A DNA stretch of 64,000 bases from Rhexocercosporidium sp. MPI-PUGE-AT-0058 (taxonomy: Eukaryota; Ascomycota; Leotiomycetes; Helotiales). Below, one piece after another: positions 23,816 to 36,810 of this stretch; within the stretch, counting starts at the first letter, position 1, and every line of letters starts with the position of its first letter. The notes beneath the pieces were generated by a model. The model did not search any database, was not told where the DNA came from, and worked only from the letters and a program-made list of their open reading frames with translations. The DNA lies in the NCBI GenBank assembly GCA_020746875.1, contig JAGTJL010000020.1, positions 744,001 through 808,000 of the forward strand, given 5' to 3'. A program made the translations under genes and the position numbers.

Positions 23816-26800
23816 AGTTGCGCCGTTTTGAGTACCACAGCGGAATCGAGGGAAATTCCTTGATTAACTTCGAGAGAAAGGTGCGTTAGTTAAAATTGTG
23901 AAGCAAGCCAGCATGGCGGAAGAACTCACCTGGTTTGATGTGGCTGGCTGTTTGGTCCCAGTTGCTGCGGATGGGAAGCAGAAGTTCGAAGAGGGGGGAC
24001 CAGGGAATTAAATGTAAGCCGTTTATATGTCATGGGTATTTAGATTGGTCTGCACATACATGGATATGAATTGTTGGGGGCTGGTGCTAGTGCATTTCTT
24101 AACGAAAGGATTGACTGGGGGATGCGGGATAAAAGCTGCGCAACACGATGGAAGCTGGACATTTTTGTTTCAATCAAGCCGGTGAAACACTCAGTAAGAG
24201 TATATGGCATATTCACTTAGTCCTATCCCTTCGGAGAATTGAATCCTTTCGGTTTGACTGTACAGAAAACATCACGATGTACAGACTGTTGAAAACGAAC
24301 CCCGCGCCTGCTCAGGGGACGAGGAACGCTCCATCCGAAGCCCCACCACTCACTACTCCCGCCGCGAGCACACTGTAGCGCGACCAGCCTGTCAAGAGGT
24401 GCCAAGCAGCAACTTTCGGAGTCGAAGCCTTCTTAAGAAACGCCAAGTCATCTTGGGACTCTTGGAATCCTATTTTACTTTTTGACTTTCATCGCTGACG
24501 CGTGCATCGCATCTTTTCGATATACTTTGTAAGCCGAGGTTCCTAAACGAACTCGTTTCAATCACTAGTTGGATGAGTTGGGAACATTGGCTATTGATTT
24601 GAAGTTTTAGTTTCGGGGTGGATACAATTTGTCATGATTAGCAGTGAGTTATAACTCAATTAGGAGATGCAGTGTCCGTCTGTGGTGGTAGACCGATACC
24701 TAATGGTCGTGAGGAATACCTTGTTCTTAATTCTGGTGTTCGAGTTCGAAAAAGCGTAATCGTTCGACGTAACGAAACCGACTCATCCTAAAAACATCAT
24801 CTCATCTGTGCAAGTGTGTCTCGACAAAAGCGTCAGCGGATTTTCGTTGCTGACAAGAATTTCAATTGATGGGATGATTCCCAGAGGAGTCTCGCTTAGC
24901 TTTGTTTATCACTTCTTTTATCCGAATTTGCAGAGGCTTTGTGCCTTCCGCTTGAGCAAGTGGGACCCGATTTGCACTGACGATAATAAAGACCTTCAAA
25001 GCTTTCTCCATCGAAAATTCCTGGTTTCACTTCTTACTCCACGGAATTCCCTCTACCTTTCCCCCTCCAAGGTTCGAATCCCCATCAAATATTTCTTGGT
25101 TCTGCATCCCCGCAGAATTACAGCGGAGCACGAAACACAATCGCACGACATCTGCCTCGTCGTTGAAGCGTGTTGCACCATCCAACCATTCGTAAACTCT
25201 AACTTGTAGTCGAAGTGGTCGAAGAACTCTCCCTCCATGATCCCATCAACATAAGCCTCGCCAATAGGTGTATGAGACAAATATCTTTCCTCGGCAAGTC
25301 TCTCGAATGGTAAAGGGGATTTCTGCTCCGAGGAAAATATCAACTTTGACTTCAGGAAAGATATATTTCAAGCCAAGTCCTATCCAGCGTGATGCAGTCC
25401 AAAAAACCTACCTTACATATGCCACGCTCATCATGCGATGAAACTAACATGTTGCTCTATCTTCTCACTGGAAGAGTCTCAATGGGAACTCGTCATGGTT
25501 TCCATTGCATTTTTAGTTAGGAGCCTTCCCTCACTCCGCTATTTTTTCTGGTCTTCGCTTGGCAGAAGTAGAAGACCAGCTACTCCTGGAACGAGTCGAT
25601 GATATTTATGACTCGTTGTCCATGACTGAAGTGTTCTCCTCAGCATTCTAGCTTGATATTTTAGCGGTGGGTTGAGAACACTGGAGACCCGAACAAGAAT
25701 TGCATCTCGCCCACGAGGACTGAGACTGTGCTGAGAAGCTGGGCGACGCATTCTAGAGACCCAATCAATGGCAGCAACAAATCACGCCATCGAGACTCAA
25801 TCGACAAAGAACTAGTACGCCTTGCAAACCACACTCAGACAATGTTACTTAACGATAAGGCATCCAGCGGCCAAAAGAAATAAAAATAGATACGATAGGC
25901 TCAAGCCATACGTCCACGTCCAGTTCGGTATCTATGGAAACGCTCATGTCCTTCCTCATATTCCCTCGTCAAAGAGGAAGCACGGTACTGCTTCGATTAG
26001 AAAGTTTGGGACTTCTTTGCCGCCCATGGTATTCTATCCGATATTCACTCAATACTCCCGAAGACCAATTTTCGATGCGAGCTTTCTTCAAAGGCCGTTC
26101 GGATATCTATTCAGCTACCGAATGGGGGAAGCACGGCGCTCGTAGCCATTTAATGATCAGTGAATTGAGCGTATCTATTGCTATATCGCCGCCAACTGCG
26201 GATGACCCAAGCTAAACGATGGCCGTTGCAGCTTGGGAATACATCCTGCGCATTTTGTTGCACTTGATAATTCCTCTCCACGTCCACATTTTGTTCAATA
26301 CACCGCTTCAACCCCGATAAGTAACTTCCTGATCTGATCATAAGTGTGATCATGGAGATAACAGAGAGTATTGTCAAAGCTCTGTCCTGTCTAAAAGAGG
26401 TGTTCGTTGAATTGCAAAGGGCATAATCGAGGGGATGCTCAGCAGGTTGTCTCCTTGAAAATTCATTCATTGTGTTTGTCACTTTAGAGCTTCGTTATTG
26501 AAATATCTTCCACTTGTAAAGAACTTCGGATCCTAGTCCAGGGAGTGGTACTTAATCATGCATGGAGCATTCCAGATCATCGCGGAAGGCGCCCTGTAGG
26601 CTTCATACGCGAGACTCGGATCTCGCTACCACTTACAAGATTTCGCTCATTCATATAGCACGCCGGAGTTCCTTCTTGACTCTTGCTATTTAAGATCAAT
26701 GTAATGGCTGTGAAGAAGGGCCCTGGCCGACTAGTGTATCTGGTGGCCCCATCAGCATATTGGGTGTAACTCACAATTCCACCCTTTGTTGTCCCATGCC

Positions 26801-27339
26801 ATAACCTCATGTTGAAGATAAGAAAATGGGCCTACATATCGTCCTGTTTATTTCCGTGACTTGCAGCTGTTATTCACTTGTCAATGCATGCAGGTCGAGA
26901 AATGATTGGGTGTGATACACAGACAGCTGAAAACTGCAACGCCACCAATGCAACTCTAGGCGCCAGCCGCAACTCGTACAAACGACCACGATGCACTTTT
27001 GCATTTCTAACAGCTTCGTATCTAACTATTGTTGAAGTAAAGCGTAGTTGAGAGCCACCGTTCTCAGAATCATAATTACGATCATCTCTTCCTCTACGTA
27101 TAGCGAAAAATTAAAATAAAAAAAAGGAACAATTCTGCGGGGTGCCGAGATGTGACGCAGGATTTCAATATTTCAGCCTCATTTCCGTATTTGGACAGCG
27201 CCATCAAACATGGAGGCTTCAAGCTGAAAGTCCGTGTGACCCGCTCAAACACTGCACTTCTAGCCTTCCTTCGTGAGCTACTTTCTCTCCTACTATTTCA
27301 TCAAGCAATTTTTACGTCTGAACATACTCAATCCTAACG
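23816..27339. other. 3.5 kb gene-poor region
   Basis: Divergent upstream region of the hydrolase and the Cys-rich surface protein. Scattered open frames of 60-130 codons (24808-25209, 25053-25343, 25822-26145, 26150-26482) have no recognisable domain. No terminal repeats or transposase remnants are visible, though AT-rich old repeats cannot be excluded. Confidence 0.4.
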
Positions 27340-28189
27340 ATGCGAACTGCAGACCTTGTCCTGGCGGTGGCCTTCCACTCAATCGGCGCATTATCTCAGA
27401 CAATAACCCATATAACCCAACTCTCCATTTTCAGCGATCTACCATCATGTCTAACCAACGCCGTCGACCAGGTCTACGAGAACCTCCGAACCAGCGAATG
27501 TCCGCAGACAAACCCCGCGAGCGCAGCCAGCTGCATGTGTCTTAAGACTGCGAATTCCGTAGGGATTTCCTTTTCAATGTCTATTATCGTTCCGATCTGG
27601 TGTGCCGGCCTCGGAAGCGACGCTGGTGAACAGGAGAATCTCTCGAGTGGATTGGCGGTGTTTTCGGAGTATTGTACGGAGGTTCTGGGTGCTGGAGTGG
27701 CTGGAGCGGGAGCTACACCTGCAAGCAAGACTCCCGCTGAGACGGGTGCTGGAAGGATTACAAGTAGTGGTAAGTGGTTCTTCCGATTTCGGATCTTCGT
27801 TCATTTCCATTTAAAAGTGACTGCTCATAGTCATTCAGAGATTTCTGGACTACCTAATTTTTCGAGACTGTCGCTAACACTCTTGTTCAGGTCCGGCATC
27901 TGTCGCTACTGGTACAATTAATGGTGCGAACCCAAACGACCAGAACAATTCTCCTACAACCTCCTCCTCATCATCTCCCACGTCCTCAACGGGTCTGAGT
28001 CTGGGTGAGAAACTGGCTATCGCTATCACCATTCCAGCTACTCTTGCCGCCATTGTCGGCTGCTATTTTGCGTGGAGGCAGCATCAAAGGGGGAAGAGGG
28101 AGGCCGAATTGCGTAAAGCTGCTTTTCAACAAGCTCAGTACACTCAAGCCCCTCCGAGCTACGAACTGGTAACAAGGCATGGATACTGA
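27340..28189 (+). CDS. Cys-rich single-pass surface protein with signal peptide and cytoplasmic tail
   Basis: Exons 27340-27769 and 27891-28189 with a 121 bp intron (GTAAGT..GTTCAG, branch GCTAAC) give 242 aa. Order: signal peptide (about 1-20), an extracellular domain with six cysteines (DLPSC, SEC, ASCMC, IWC, EYC), an Ala/Thr/Ser linker likely to be O-glycosylated (about 120-180), one membrane span (KLAIAITIPATLAAIVGCYF, about 184-203), and a short basic tail ending in a PPSYEL-like motif. The layout resembles fungal wall sensors and CFEM-type surface proteins, but only six cysteines are present, so it is not a standard eight-Cys CFEM domain. It probably sits in the plasma membrane facing the wall. 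The specific role is unknown. Confidence 0.75.
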
Positions 28190-29420
28190 AGGTTATAAAA
28201 TCAGACATGCTGTCTTTACGAAGAAACGCATGGATACGACGTGACAGTAGCTCAGAGCGGGAGTAATTCGGTCCTTACTTGGGCGTAAGGAGTGCAACCA
28301 CCCAATTTTGAACGCAGCGAGAATTTGATGTGTCAAGAGAGACGGGACTGCCAAGAATAAGCTCGGGACTTCCAGCATCGTTAATGGATGTCCTAAGGTA
28401 GTATTCCTTTCGAGAGAAAGGAGTTTGGTGCAAGTGAGGTGACAGGGGTCGGGATGTTGATCGCGGATGATATAAAAGACATCATAACAGTTTGAATAGA
28501 TTAGGGGTTGGGTTTGGGATCGACTCAATCGAGGGTGGACGTGGAAAGAGGGCATGCCGAGCGATCTGAGATGATTGAGATGACTTTTCAAGTAACTTTC
28601 TCTCAAGTTCATGGGAAGCTCCATCAATTTATCACGCAGTACATGCATTTGTATTATTCAAAATTGAGATTGGAGGTCGTACGGCCGGTTGAGTTTCACT
28701 ACTGCATGTCACCCTTTTCTCATACCTTCCATTACCAGCGTACTCTTCACAACCTTACGCTCCTGTTCAATAACAAAGGAATTAGTCTAAATTTCTTTGC
28801 TTACGTCTCGCCTACACACTTGTATGTTGAGCCAATCCGAGACTCGGCCACGTGCAGGTCCAATTCCCTACTGCAGGTAAGTGAAAGCCGCAAGGGTTCA
28901 GTAAGCAAGCAAGCATGCGCCTTAATCAGCATCTGCCGCCTCAATATCTCTTCCCGTAAGAAAACTTACCCAGACATAACCCATCGAAAACGATGGGCAA
29001 GTATTTCAAACCTACGAAGCTCATGTTGGTCAACATGTTGCACATAATGGGCGACGCCGAGCACTTCTATTCTGTCCCCGCTGGTTCACTCGTCCACATG
29101 AGAAGACTCACACTCGCCTGTGCGTCTGCTTGGCGCTTGTTTACCCAATTGCATGTCAAACACTCAGCAACTTACATAACTTCGCACTGTCTGTTTTAGG
29201 TCGGCCGTGCTTTATATGCTGCACGCTAAATTCTGCGATAATGCAGGTCCCAATGTCACCATCAAGAGGATCAAGAGGAGAGCGAACTCTTATATGTCTT
29301 TGAGGGGACGAGATAGGTATTTTCCTTTCTCCCTTGCTCAGGACACGAACGTTTCTAATAAGACAATCTAACTTCCTAAACAACACTCTACCATCTCAAA
29401 CCTAAGTCTATTCTATCAAG
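28190..29420. other. Intergenic, 1.2 kb
   Basis: Between tandem genes. Open frames at 28193-28648 (minus) and 28508-29047 (plus) overlap each other and neither shows a family signal. I see no gene. Confidence 0.45.
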
Positions 29421-31815
29421 ATGTCTGAGAAGGGGCATTCACCTTCAGGTCTCAACTCGCGATGGAAGCAATTCAAACATCCGAGTGGAAGAAGGATACA
29501 TATCGCTGCAACACCAGAAGAACATGAGAAGCTCAAACACGAGTTGACGAAGTCTGAGCCGGATCTTGAATTCGACCTTTGTATTCGTGGTTCGCCTGAA
29601 CACGTATGTATTCTGCATTTCCAAGATTCTGCCAGCTAACTGGCGTGCATCAGGTCCAAGTGATTCGAGAACTGAAAGCACACCACGAGAGTCGACGAGC
29701 CAGCATAAGGGAGAACCACACAGATATCTACAACGATTTTGAGTACATCGAATCAGAGCTGACTGCTATCGCTGCAGAGCTCGATATGCTCACTGATCAT
29801 CATGTCACCCTCGATGCAAACTTTTCCAAGTTCGGATACAGGTAAGTGTTGTGGGAGCCCAGAAACTTTCTTTTGGAGTGTTTCAAACCTCTTTAGGGAC
29901 CTGCCTTTCATTCTTCTTCAAAACGCCCTTCGTGTAGCAAATCCTAACTCTCCCACTACTTGCACAGTGCTCACCTACGAACATTGGATACCGAAGATCA
30001 ACCTGCTTCAAGTTCCGGAGCATCGTCGTTCAGCGAGCTCTCGGAAGCATCCAGACAAGCGGGAATGAATATCAAATTCTGGAAGAGACCTGTCGTGCGT
30101 CAATACTTCCACAAGGGTCTATTGTGGCGTTCCAAAGCGAGTGGCCAGGTTGCTTCTTTCGAGCTGTTCATCGATCTGCTCTATGGTATGTCTCTTCTCG
30201 CCCTAAAACCTTCCATGGTCTGAGATTTGAAATTCGATCCTTTGTTCTGATGCCGAGATGTTCGAAATTATACATATTAACTCGTTGATCAGTTGGAGTC
30301 ATCGAGGCGATTGGACATACGGCCAGTGAACATGCGACCAGCTCTGCCTTGCTGCACTACCTCATCACCTACTCAATGAGCGCCAAGATGTGGGTAGATA
30401 TCACCAATATGACGAACTGGTTCGAGACAGGAGATATCATGCAACGTCTCTCAATTTTGTTCTTCTTGCTGTCTCTACTCGGGTTCACAGTGAACATCGC
30501 TAACGCTTTCGACACTTCATACACGGCGATGGCCGCATTCTACTTGGGCGAGAGACTACTCCAGGGTGTTTACTTTGCGTGGGTCGCTATTTGGGTGCCA
30601 ACAGTGAGAGGTCCCATGATCTGCCAGAGTATTTTGGTATTCGTCATTGCTGCCGTATGGATTGGATCAATTCATGTGGAGTACCCATCCAGGCTAGGTT
30701 TGATGATTCCAGCAGTGTTGATCGATTTGTTCGGGAGTATGTGTATTGCACTCGTCATGCGCACATTCCAGCAATTCAATGTCACCGATGCTAGGGCCCG
30801 GTTCTCACAATTCATGAAACGACTTTCTACGCACTTTGAATTCTACCCTGCGTTCAATATTGAGCACCGAGTGGAACGGAACAATACATTCATAGCCTTG
30901 GTCTTTGGGTATTCAGTCCTTGCGATTCTTTACCAGAACCGCTTCTCGGTCTTCGCATCGAATGCCATATTCGGTAAGGCGTGTCTATCGCTCATCCAAG
31001 CCTTCTGCTTCAACTGGATGTATTTCGAAATTGATCTTCTCAACATGAATGTTCACGCTATTCGAAGACACTACATGTCTGCCTGGATATGGATTTTTGG
31101 TCACCTACCATTTATCATGGGATACACGCTGTCGGCCACAGCGATGTCCAAGATTGTGCTAGCGCACGATGTCTCGCTTGCTGATGAGGGATCTCTAGAG
31201 AAGCCATATGATGAGGAGTCTTTGGAATATGTTGCGACTGGTCTTCGATGGTTCTACTGTGGGGGACTTTGCGTCGCCTTGGTATTTTCCTGCATCATAT
31301 CATTCTCGCATATCTATACTGTCAAAGAAGATGCTCGTTTGACTCGCGAGGCACGACTGGCATTTCGTGCTGCGGCGGCTGTCTCTATTCTCCTGCTTCC
31401 GTTGGTGCCAAAGGAACGGCTTGAGTCCCTTGCTCTGGTTGGGATCACATGTTCAATCATCATCGGGTGCTTGATCGTTGATCTTTACGGGCTCTCAAGC
31501 AAAGATAAAGAGTAAGTCTGCTCATACCGGGGTTATGTATCAACTTCTGATACTTTAAAAATGCAAATGCTAATAATTCCTCGATGTTCTAGCTTTTGGG
31601 CTGGAGGTTTTTCTCGAAAAGAGAAACAGAACACAAATTACAAGGCTCACTGCAAACTTGATGCAGAACACAAAATGCAAATCTCGGAGAATCTAGAGAA
31701 GGGACATAAAACGACAATCAAAGATATACTCAGGAAATCCCCTTTGGGGAAGTCGGAGCGCAGGATCCTTCATTGGACTGATCACCACAACGCCGACACA
31801 CATCTGGCAGCCTAG
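29421..31815 (+). CDS. LtrA (low temperature requirement A) family membrane protein
   Basis: Five exons: 29421-29603, 29654-29841, 29968-30185, 30293-31511 and 31593-31815. All phases agree, giving 676 aa. The third intron joins FELFIDLLY to VGVIEAIGHT, the hallmark start of the LtrA fold (PF06772), preceded by KFWKRPVVRQYF and LLWRS. About ten membrane spans follow, with GYSANA-type equivalents (LLGFTVNIANAF), LGERLLQGVYF and EHRVERNNTFIALVFGYSVL. The N-terminal 200 residues are hydrophilic and probably coiled coil (RELKAHHESRRASIRENHTD). The last exon gives FWAGGFSRKEKQNTNYK and a charged tail. The bacterial namesake affects growth of Listeria at low temperature; in fungi no function is established. 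The long N-terminal extension is a feature of the fungal group. An alternative stop at 31515 would apply if the last intron is retained. Confidence 0.87.
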
Positions 31816-33776
31816 ACATCAGATTTTCATCCCGTGCCGGAAGAAGTCGGGCATAAGACCTAAAGCCAATGTTGTCAGGTTGCCGACGACGAGATAAGAC
31901 AGGTTCCATTTTGGGAGTAGTGAACGGAGGAACTTGTCTTGGCTGTGTTAGTGGGATCGACTTTATAAACACTTTGCAAGACTTCTTCACTTGATATGCA
32001 GATTTTCTTGCACGTGTGAACTTAAAGTTGGGAAAGATCCACGAGGGAATTTAATGATTGGATCAATTGCATGCTTTAGAACTTTGTCCGTCTCCTGCCC
32101 TGACTAGATGTTTCTAGAAGTACCCGCGTGCAGCTGCCATTTCCCATGAAGTTCCGTTGCCCTGTGCAGATCATTTTAGTAAAATGCAGTACGCGTGGAC
32201 CATTCATGCGTTAAATGCGTTAGATATGAGTGTCCGCTGGTTGGCAGATACTGAGAAATTACTTACAGAATCAATGAGAAAGTGAACAATTTCTTGGTTG
32301 TTTGATTGGGTATGTCTGTGGCACTTGGCCAGACGTTTCAGGGACTTGAGAGAGGGAAACTTGATAGATCTACTAGATAGTAAAAATAGAACCAGACGTC
32401 TTGTGTGTGATGATCTTCTTATTGTCCTTCTGCATGCGCGTCTTCGAGCGTTGAGAAGTTCGCAAGCCACCAAACACCACCCACCTACTGTAGTGGAGAT
32501 ACAGAATCGCATCTGTATTCGCGTTCTCTACATAGTCTCCCGCGCTCGGCTGCAGAGTTCGAGGTTCAAAACAAAACTCATAGTGCACTGACTCCCAAGA
32601 GGCTCTTCACCGACTCCTCATCCCACTTCTGACAGTTCCTTGAAGATCAATTCGCCAAATCTTTCTTCCTCGAGATTAACCTCGTCCCGACTCGTTCGTT
32701 GAAACTTGACAGGCTTCGAACCCTGGTCCTAGTCTCCCCGGGTATTTTCCTCAATTCCCCGCGTCAGACACACTTACGATAAACAACCGCTATCTCCTTT
32801 CATTCTTCCACTCTTTCTCGCGGGATTATGCAGGGAGAATTAAAGCCTTCAGGGCAGACACACATGTACTTCCATGCAGGGCCTGAGTCAGCTCATATCG
32901 TACGCCTCTGGGAGGTAAGAAATGGTTTATTGTGGCTTGAAGACTGAGTTCCGCGTTACAGTCCTCGAAATAATCGGACCGTGAATGAAGCACCTTGGTC
33001 GTTTGACGTCTCACACAATCAATCCACTTTGTGTCCTATTTGTAGGTCACGCACCGACACACAAGAAAAATGTGCCGCGGTTTTCTCTCCGTCGGCAGGT
33101 GTAACGTGCATGCTTGGCGATGTTGTTGCTGATAGCGAGCCAGGGACTAACTACAGAATCGAGTAACTCTGGGCCGTGTCCGAGCATTTTCCCTTTGGGG
33201 ACCCCAGGACGTCAACGAAAAATGACCCCAGAACATCACATAAATATCAAAAGATCGTTGGAAGTGATTCTTAAATAGGAAGGTGGCAAACCATCGATAT
33301 GCAGCCAAGTGTAACCCCACATATTACCAAGAGATGGCTGGCTTTGGTGGACGTGCCACCCTATCAAGGTCTGCGGGGTCAACTTGGCAAGTACCAGAAG
33401 CTTCAAACAAGTCGCACACAGTTTCTTGTGCCCAAGCCTGTAGGAGCTGACTGCGACGTATATCCTACTCCGGCATCCTCCTCGGGGCGTTCTTGGCTTG
33501 TCTTGGGCACTTGGAAGATCGAGTCATTGATGTCCATGGCGGTGGACGAGGTAAGTGATTCGGTGGACAAGCCGGCTACAGCTGGGTAATTGCAATATAA
33601 AAGCTTGAGTCCGCCCTCAAGACATTGGCTTCCGTGGCATTCTTGTGTGGCTTTTTATTTTGCTTGATTCTCTTGTCCTACATTGGCAGCCTGGCGCTCA
33701 AGATTCTACGAGAACCATCATCGATATTCGGATACCTAGAACATTTCAACCCGAAAGCTTCGATTAATCCACAGTC
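31816..33776. other. Intergenic, about 2 kb
   Basis: Between the LtrA homologue and the carboxylate transporter. Open frames at 32204-32512, 32298-32591 and 33299-33589 are unsupported. I see no gene. Confidence 0.45.
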
Positions 33777-35525
33777 ATGCGATTCTTCCCCGCTCCTACA
33801 GGCAGTGAGCCTGCAGACCCTCTTGCTAAGGGGATAATTCCCACGGCGAAACAATCTTTGTCGGACTTGCTCAAATGGAAGCAAAGAACAGTCGTCGTAA
33901 ATGACTTCGGAGAATCCCATTGCGAGTGGCAAGATCCCGAGCCTTTGACCAATCCAATTACCCTTTTCAGACAATTGAAAGCCAGAGATGTAAGTCAAAT
34001 TGAGGCCGACACGCCCTGAATCATTCCGAGATTAACGATGTCAGTGGCTCTTCTTCATTTGCGGCTTTCTTGCTTGGACAGCTGATGCATTCGACTTCCA
34101 TGCGCTCTCGATTCAGACAGTAAAGCTTGCTGCATATTACAAACAGTCCAACACCAATATCACTACTGCAATCACTCTCACACTCCTTCTCCGATCTGTG
34201 GGTGCTGCGTTCTTCGGTCTTGCGGGAGATAGGTTTGGCCGGAAATACCCCATGGTACTCAACATGATCATTCTCGGACTTCTTCAAGTGGCTACCATCT
34301 ATTGCAAGACTTTCAAAGAATTCTTGGCCGTGAGAAGCTTGTTCGGTTTATTCATGGGTGGTGTCTACGGAAACGCCATCGCCATGGCTCTTGAACACTG
34401 CCCTGTCAATGCCAGAGGATTGATGTCTGGGATCCTGCAGCAGGGTTACAGTTTTGGCTACGTTTTAGCTGCATGTGCCAATCTGGGCGTTGGCGGGTCT
34501 GTAGAAAGCTGGAAGGTTAGTCAAAAGCTTTTCATTGCTCGTGACTCAAAGCTAATTCGCGCAGACTGTCTTTTGGATCGCTGCTGGTTTCTCAATCGCT
34601 GTTGGACTCGCCCGCCTGTGCTTCCCCGAAAGTCAACAATTCCTCGAAGCCAAGAAAAATGGCCATAAGGATGTATCTGCCGGTGCATTTTGGAAGGAAA
34701 CAAAGATCATGCTTGGCCAGGAGTGGAAGATGTGCATCTACTGTATCTTTCTCATGACTTGGTTCAACTTCTATAGTCATACCTCACAAGATTCCTACAC
34801 GACATTCATGCGCCAAGCTAAGGGTTTAGACAACGCAGCTGCTAGCAGGGCATCAATTTGGTACGTCTTATGCAACTCTCCCTGATATTGAGCACGTTGA
34901 TTCATCGACTGTCTGGACAATCGACTACGAGAGTAATGAAAGGCTGTGTGCTAATTCTATGATTAGGATGAAAGTCGGTGCCTGTGTTGGCGGATGCATC
35001 ATCGGCTACTTGTCACAGTTTGTCGGTCGCCGCCGTGCCATGATTTTCGCTGCTTTCATGTCTGGATGCATGATTCCTTCTTGGATCTTGCCGTCTGGTG
35101 AGCACGCGCTCTCGGCGACTGGATTTCTCATTCAGTTCTTCGTCCAGGGTGCTTGGGGTGTGATTCCAATCCACTTGAACGAGCTTTCGCCTCCTGCCTT
35201 CAGATCTTCCTTCCCAGGCCTCACCTATCAAATCGGAAACATGATCTCGTCTCCTTCGGCTCAAATTGTCAACGCCTTGGCGGAAAGCAACCTTGTGAAG
35301 GATGAAGGGGGGCCTCATGTCAAAGGCTACGGTCCAGTTATGGGCATTGCCACTGCCATCATCGCCATTGGTATTGCATGCACGGTTGCCGTTGGTCCTG
35401 AGCGTCGTGGTCGCAAGTTCGAGGCTGAACCCATTGCTGGTGCCAATGTAGCTCTCGCAGTAAAGGATGTTGAATACGGAGAAGAGGAAAAGAAAGTTGA
35501 CGTTGAGAATGTCGAGATTAAGTAG
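33777..35525 (+). CDS. JEN1-like monocarboxylate/proton symporter (SHS family, MFS)
   Basis: Four exons, 33777-33989, 34045-34515, 34565-34860 and 34967-35525, close in phase to give 512 aa. Helix 1 follows the first intron (DWLFFICGFLAWTADAFDFH), and GAAFFGLAGDRFGRKYP is the MFS loop 2-3 motif. The decisive feature is NFYSHTSQDSYT (296-307), which fits the N-x-x-S/T-H-x-S/T-Q-D-x-x-x-T signature of the SHS family that includes Saccharomyces Jen1. It would import lactate, pyruvate, acetate or related monocarboxylates with protons at the plasma membrane. Yeast JEN genes are repressed by glucose and their proteins are removed by ubiquitin-driven endocytosis; this was not tested here. The N-terminal 70 residues and a short acidic C-terminal tail are cytosolic. 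The gene appears intact. Confidence 0.92.
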
Positions 35526-36093
35526 CAATTGTAAACAGACTTGCGGTTAGCTTTATAGAAACGGAGCAGAAGATATACGAGCTGGGTTTAGCGAGATGTT
35601 CTAGTAGCTTAACCATTCCCGAATAAGGATATTTTTGTATCTTCAGAAATACATGAACTTTCTTCGCATCTTCTCAGAGCCTCTTGCAAACGAGAGAAAG
35701 GGTATTTTGTCAACTTTCAAGATTCTCCATGTGGTAACGTCACGTCTTAGTCAAGGTGCATAGCTTTGATTTGGAATGGTACAGGGGTTGGTGCGCCGAG
35801 GAGCCAAAGTCATAAGCGAGCTGCGTCACTATTTACATTCTCGTAGGTAAGACTAACATCTTACGAACTTAAGTTTATTTTACCTCCCACTTACACTCTA
35901 CAGTGTGCATCTCAATGATCATTAGGCTTCGGGAGAGCAAAAAAATAGAAGCTAAATCCAGTCGTCATGTCTCATGACCGTTTTAATGCTGCACCCGCTT
36001 TCGAGTCCCATGCCTGCACCGCCCAACAAGATAAAGGGAAGAAGGAGAAATCATTTTAAGTCTAACCGAACTCGACGAGCGACTAGAAAAAAG
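35526..36093. other. Convergent intergenic region
   Basis: Lies between the JEN-type gene and the Ser-rich hypothetical gene. Nothing recognisable. Confidence 0.5.
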
Positions 36094-36810
36094 TCACTTG
36101 TCCCAAGCGGGCTCTTGGGGACCGTCTACTTCTTCACCGATATCATCTTGAATAGATAGGCAAGAACAGTACACAACAGCCTGGTGGCGGAGCTGTAGTG
36201 CAACATTGTACCCATCTCCTGAGTCCTCACCGAGCCACCGATCAAATGGTACCAGCTTATTCTCCACAGCGGTAGCATGATTTGTTAGCCCGGATGGTAT
36301 GTGTTCCAGGCAGCTTGAGGTTTTCCCAGTGTCGTGCAGTGAGTCCGGAGAGCTAGGACTCAGAGTGTCGTACGAGTCTGTCCAAGCTGATATCGAGAGT
36401 AGATCGATTTTTATTAGACCGGACGACGGGAATGCATCAGAAAGTAGGGTTTTGTATGTTTCCGATGAAGAGCTGTGATTCGACTCGGCATAGTCAAGGT
36501 GAAGCGAGGACATTTGAACAGGAGGATAAGATTCATGGATCGGCTTCGGGGAGAGCCTCTAGCGTTCCTGGGAGCTAGGTTTCGATTCGTGTGTATGGTT
36601 TTTCGATTGTTTCGATGTGTGGGAAGGACAATGACTTGTCTCTTCTTGAAGACTTTTTGTGTTGGTGTCAACTACGGGAGGCAAGTGTCAGTCATGATGG
36701 TAGATTGGAATGGAATATGAGACTGATCGGCGCTTACAGAATCCGATGTTTCCAGACACAGTCTTGACAAGGGGAGGGCTCGATTCTTGACCCTTGCTAG
36801 AGCTAGACAT
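36094..36810 (-). pseudogene. Ser/Pro-rich hypothetical gene with in-frame TAG
   Basis: An ATG at 36810 starts MSSSSKGQESSPPLVKTVSG. A GTAAGC donor after GGATTCT and a CCGTAG acceptor (intron about 36736-36671) join a second exon in phase. That exon reads through hydrophilic sequence to a TAG (near 36563), after which the same frame remains open for about 155 codons to 36094, with composition unchanged (MSSLHLDYAESNHSSSS onward). The product would be about 220 aa without the stop and about 60 aa with it. No domain is recognised. A competing frame (36671-36414, minus) is open but strongly basic and less protein-like. Either the gene has lost its reading frame, or translation starts at 36513. 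Confidence 0.35.

Noticed and set aside
25060..25095. GGTTCGAATCC resembling a tRNA T-arm / B-box
   Set aside because: The flanking bases do not form the 5 bp T-stem or an acceptor stem, and no A-box lies at the right distance upstream.
25053..25343. 96-codon minus-strand frame with several cysteines
   Set aside because: No signal peptide and no known family; most likely a chance frame in gene-poor DNA.
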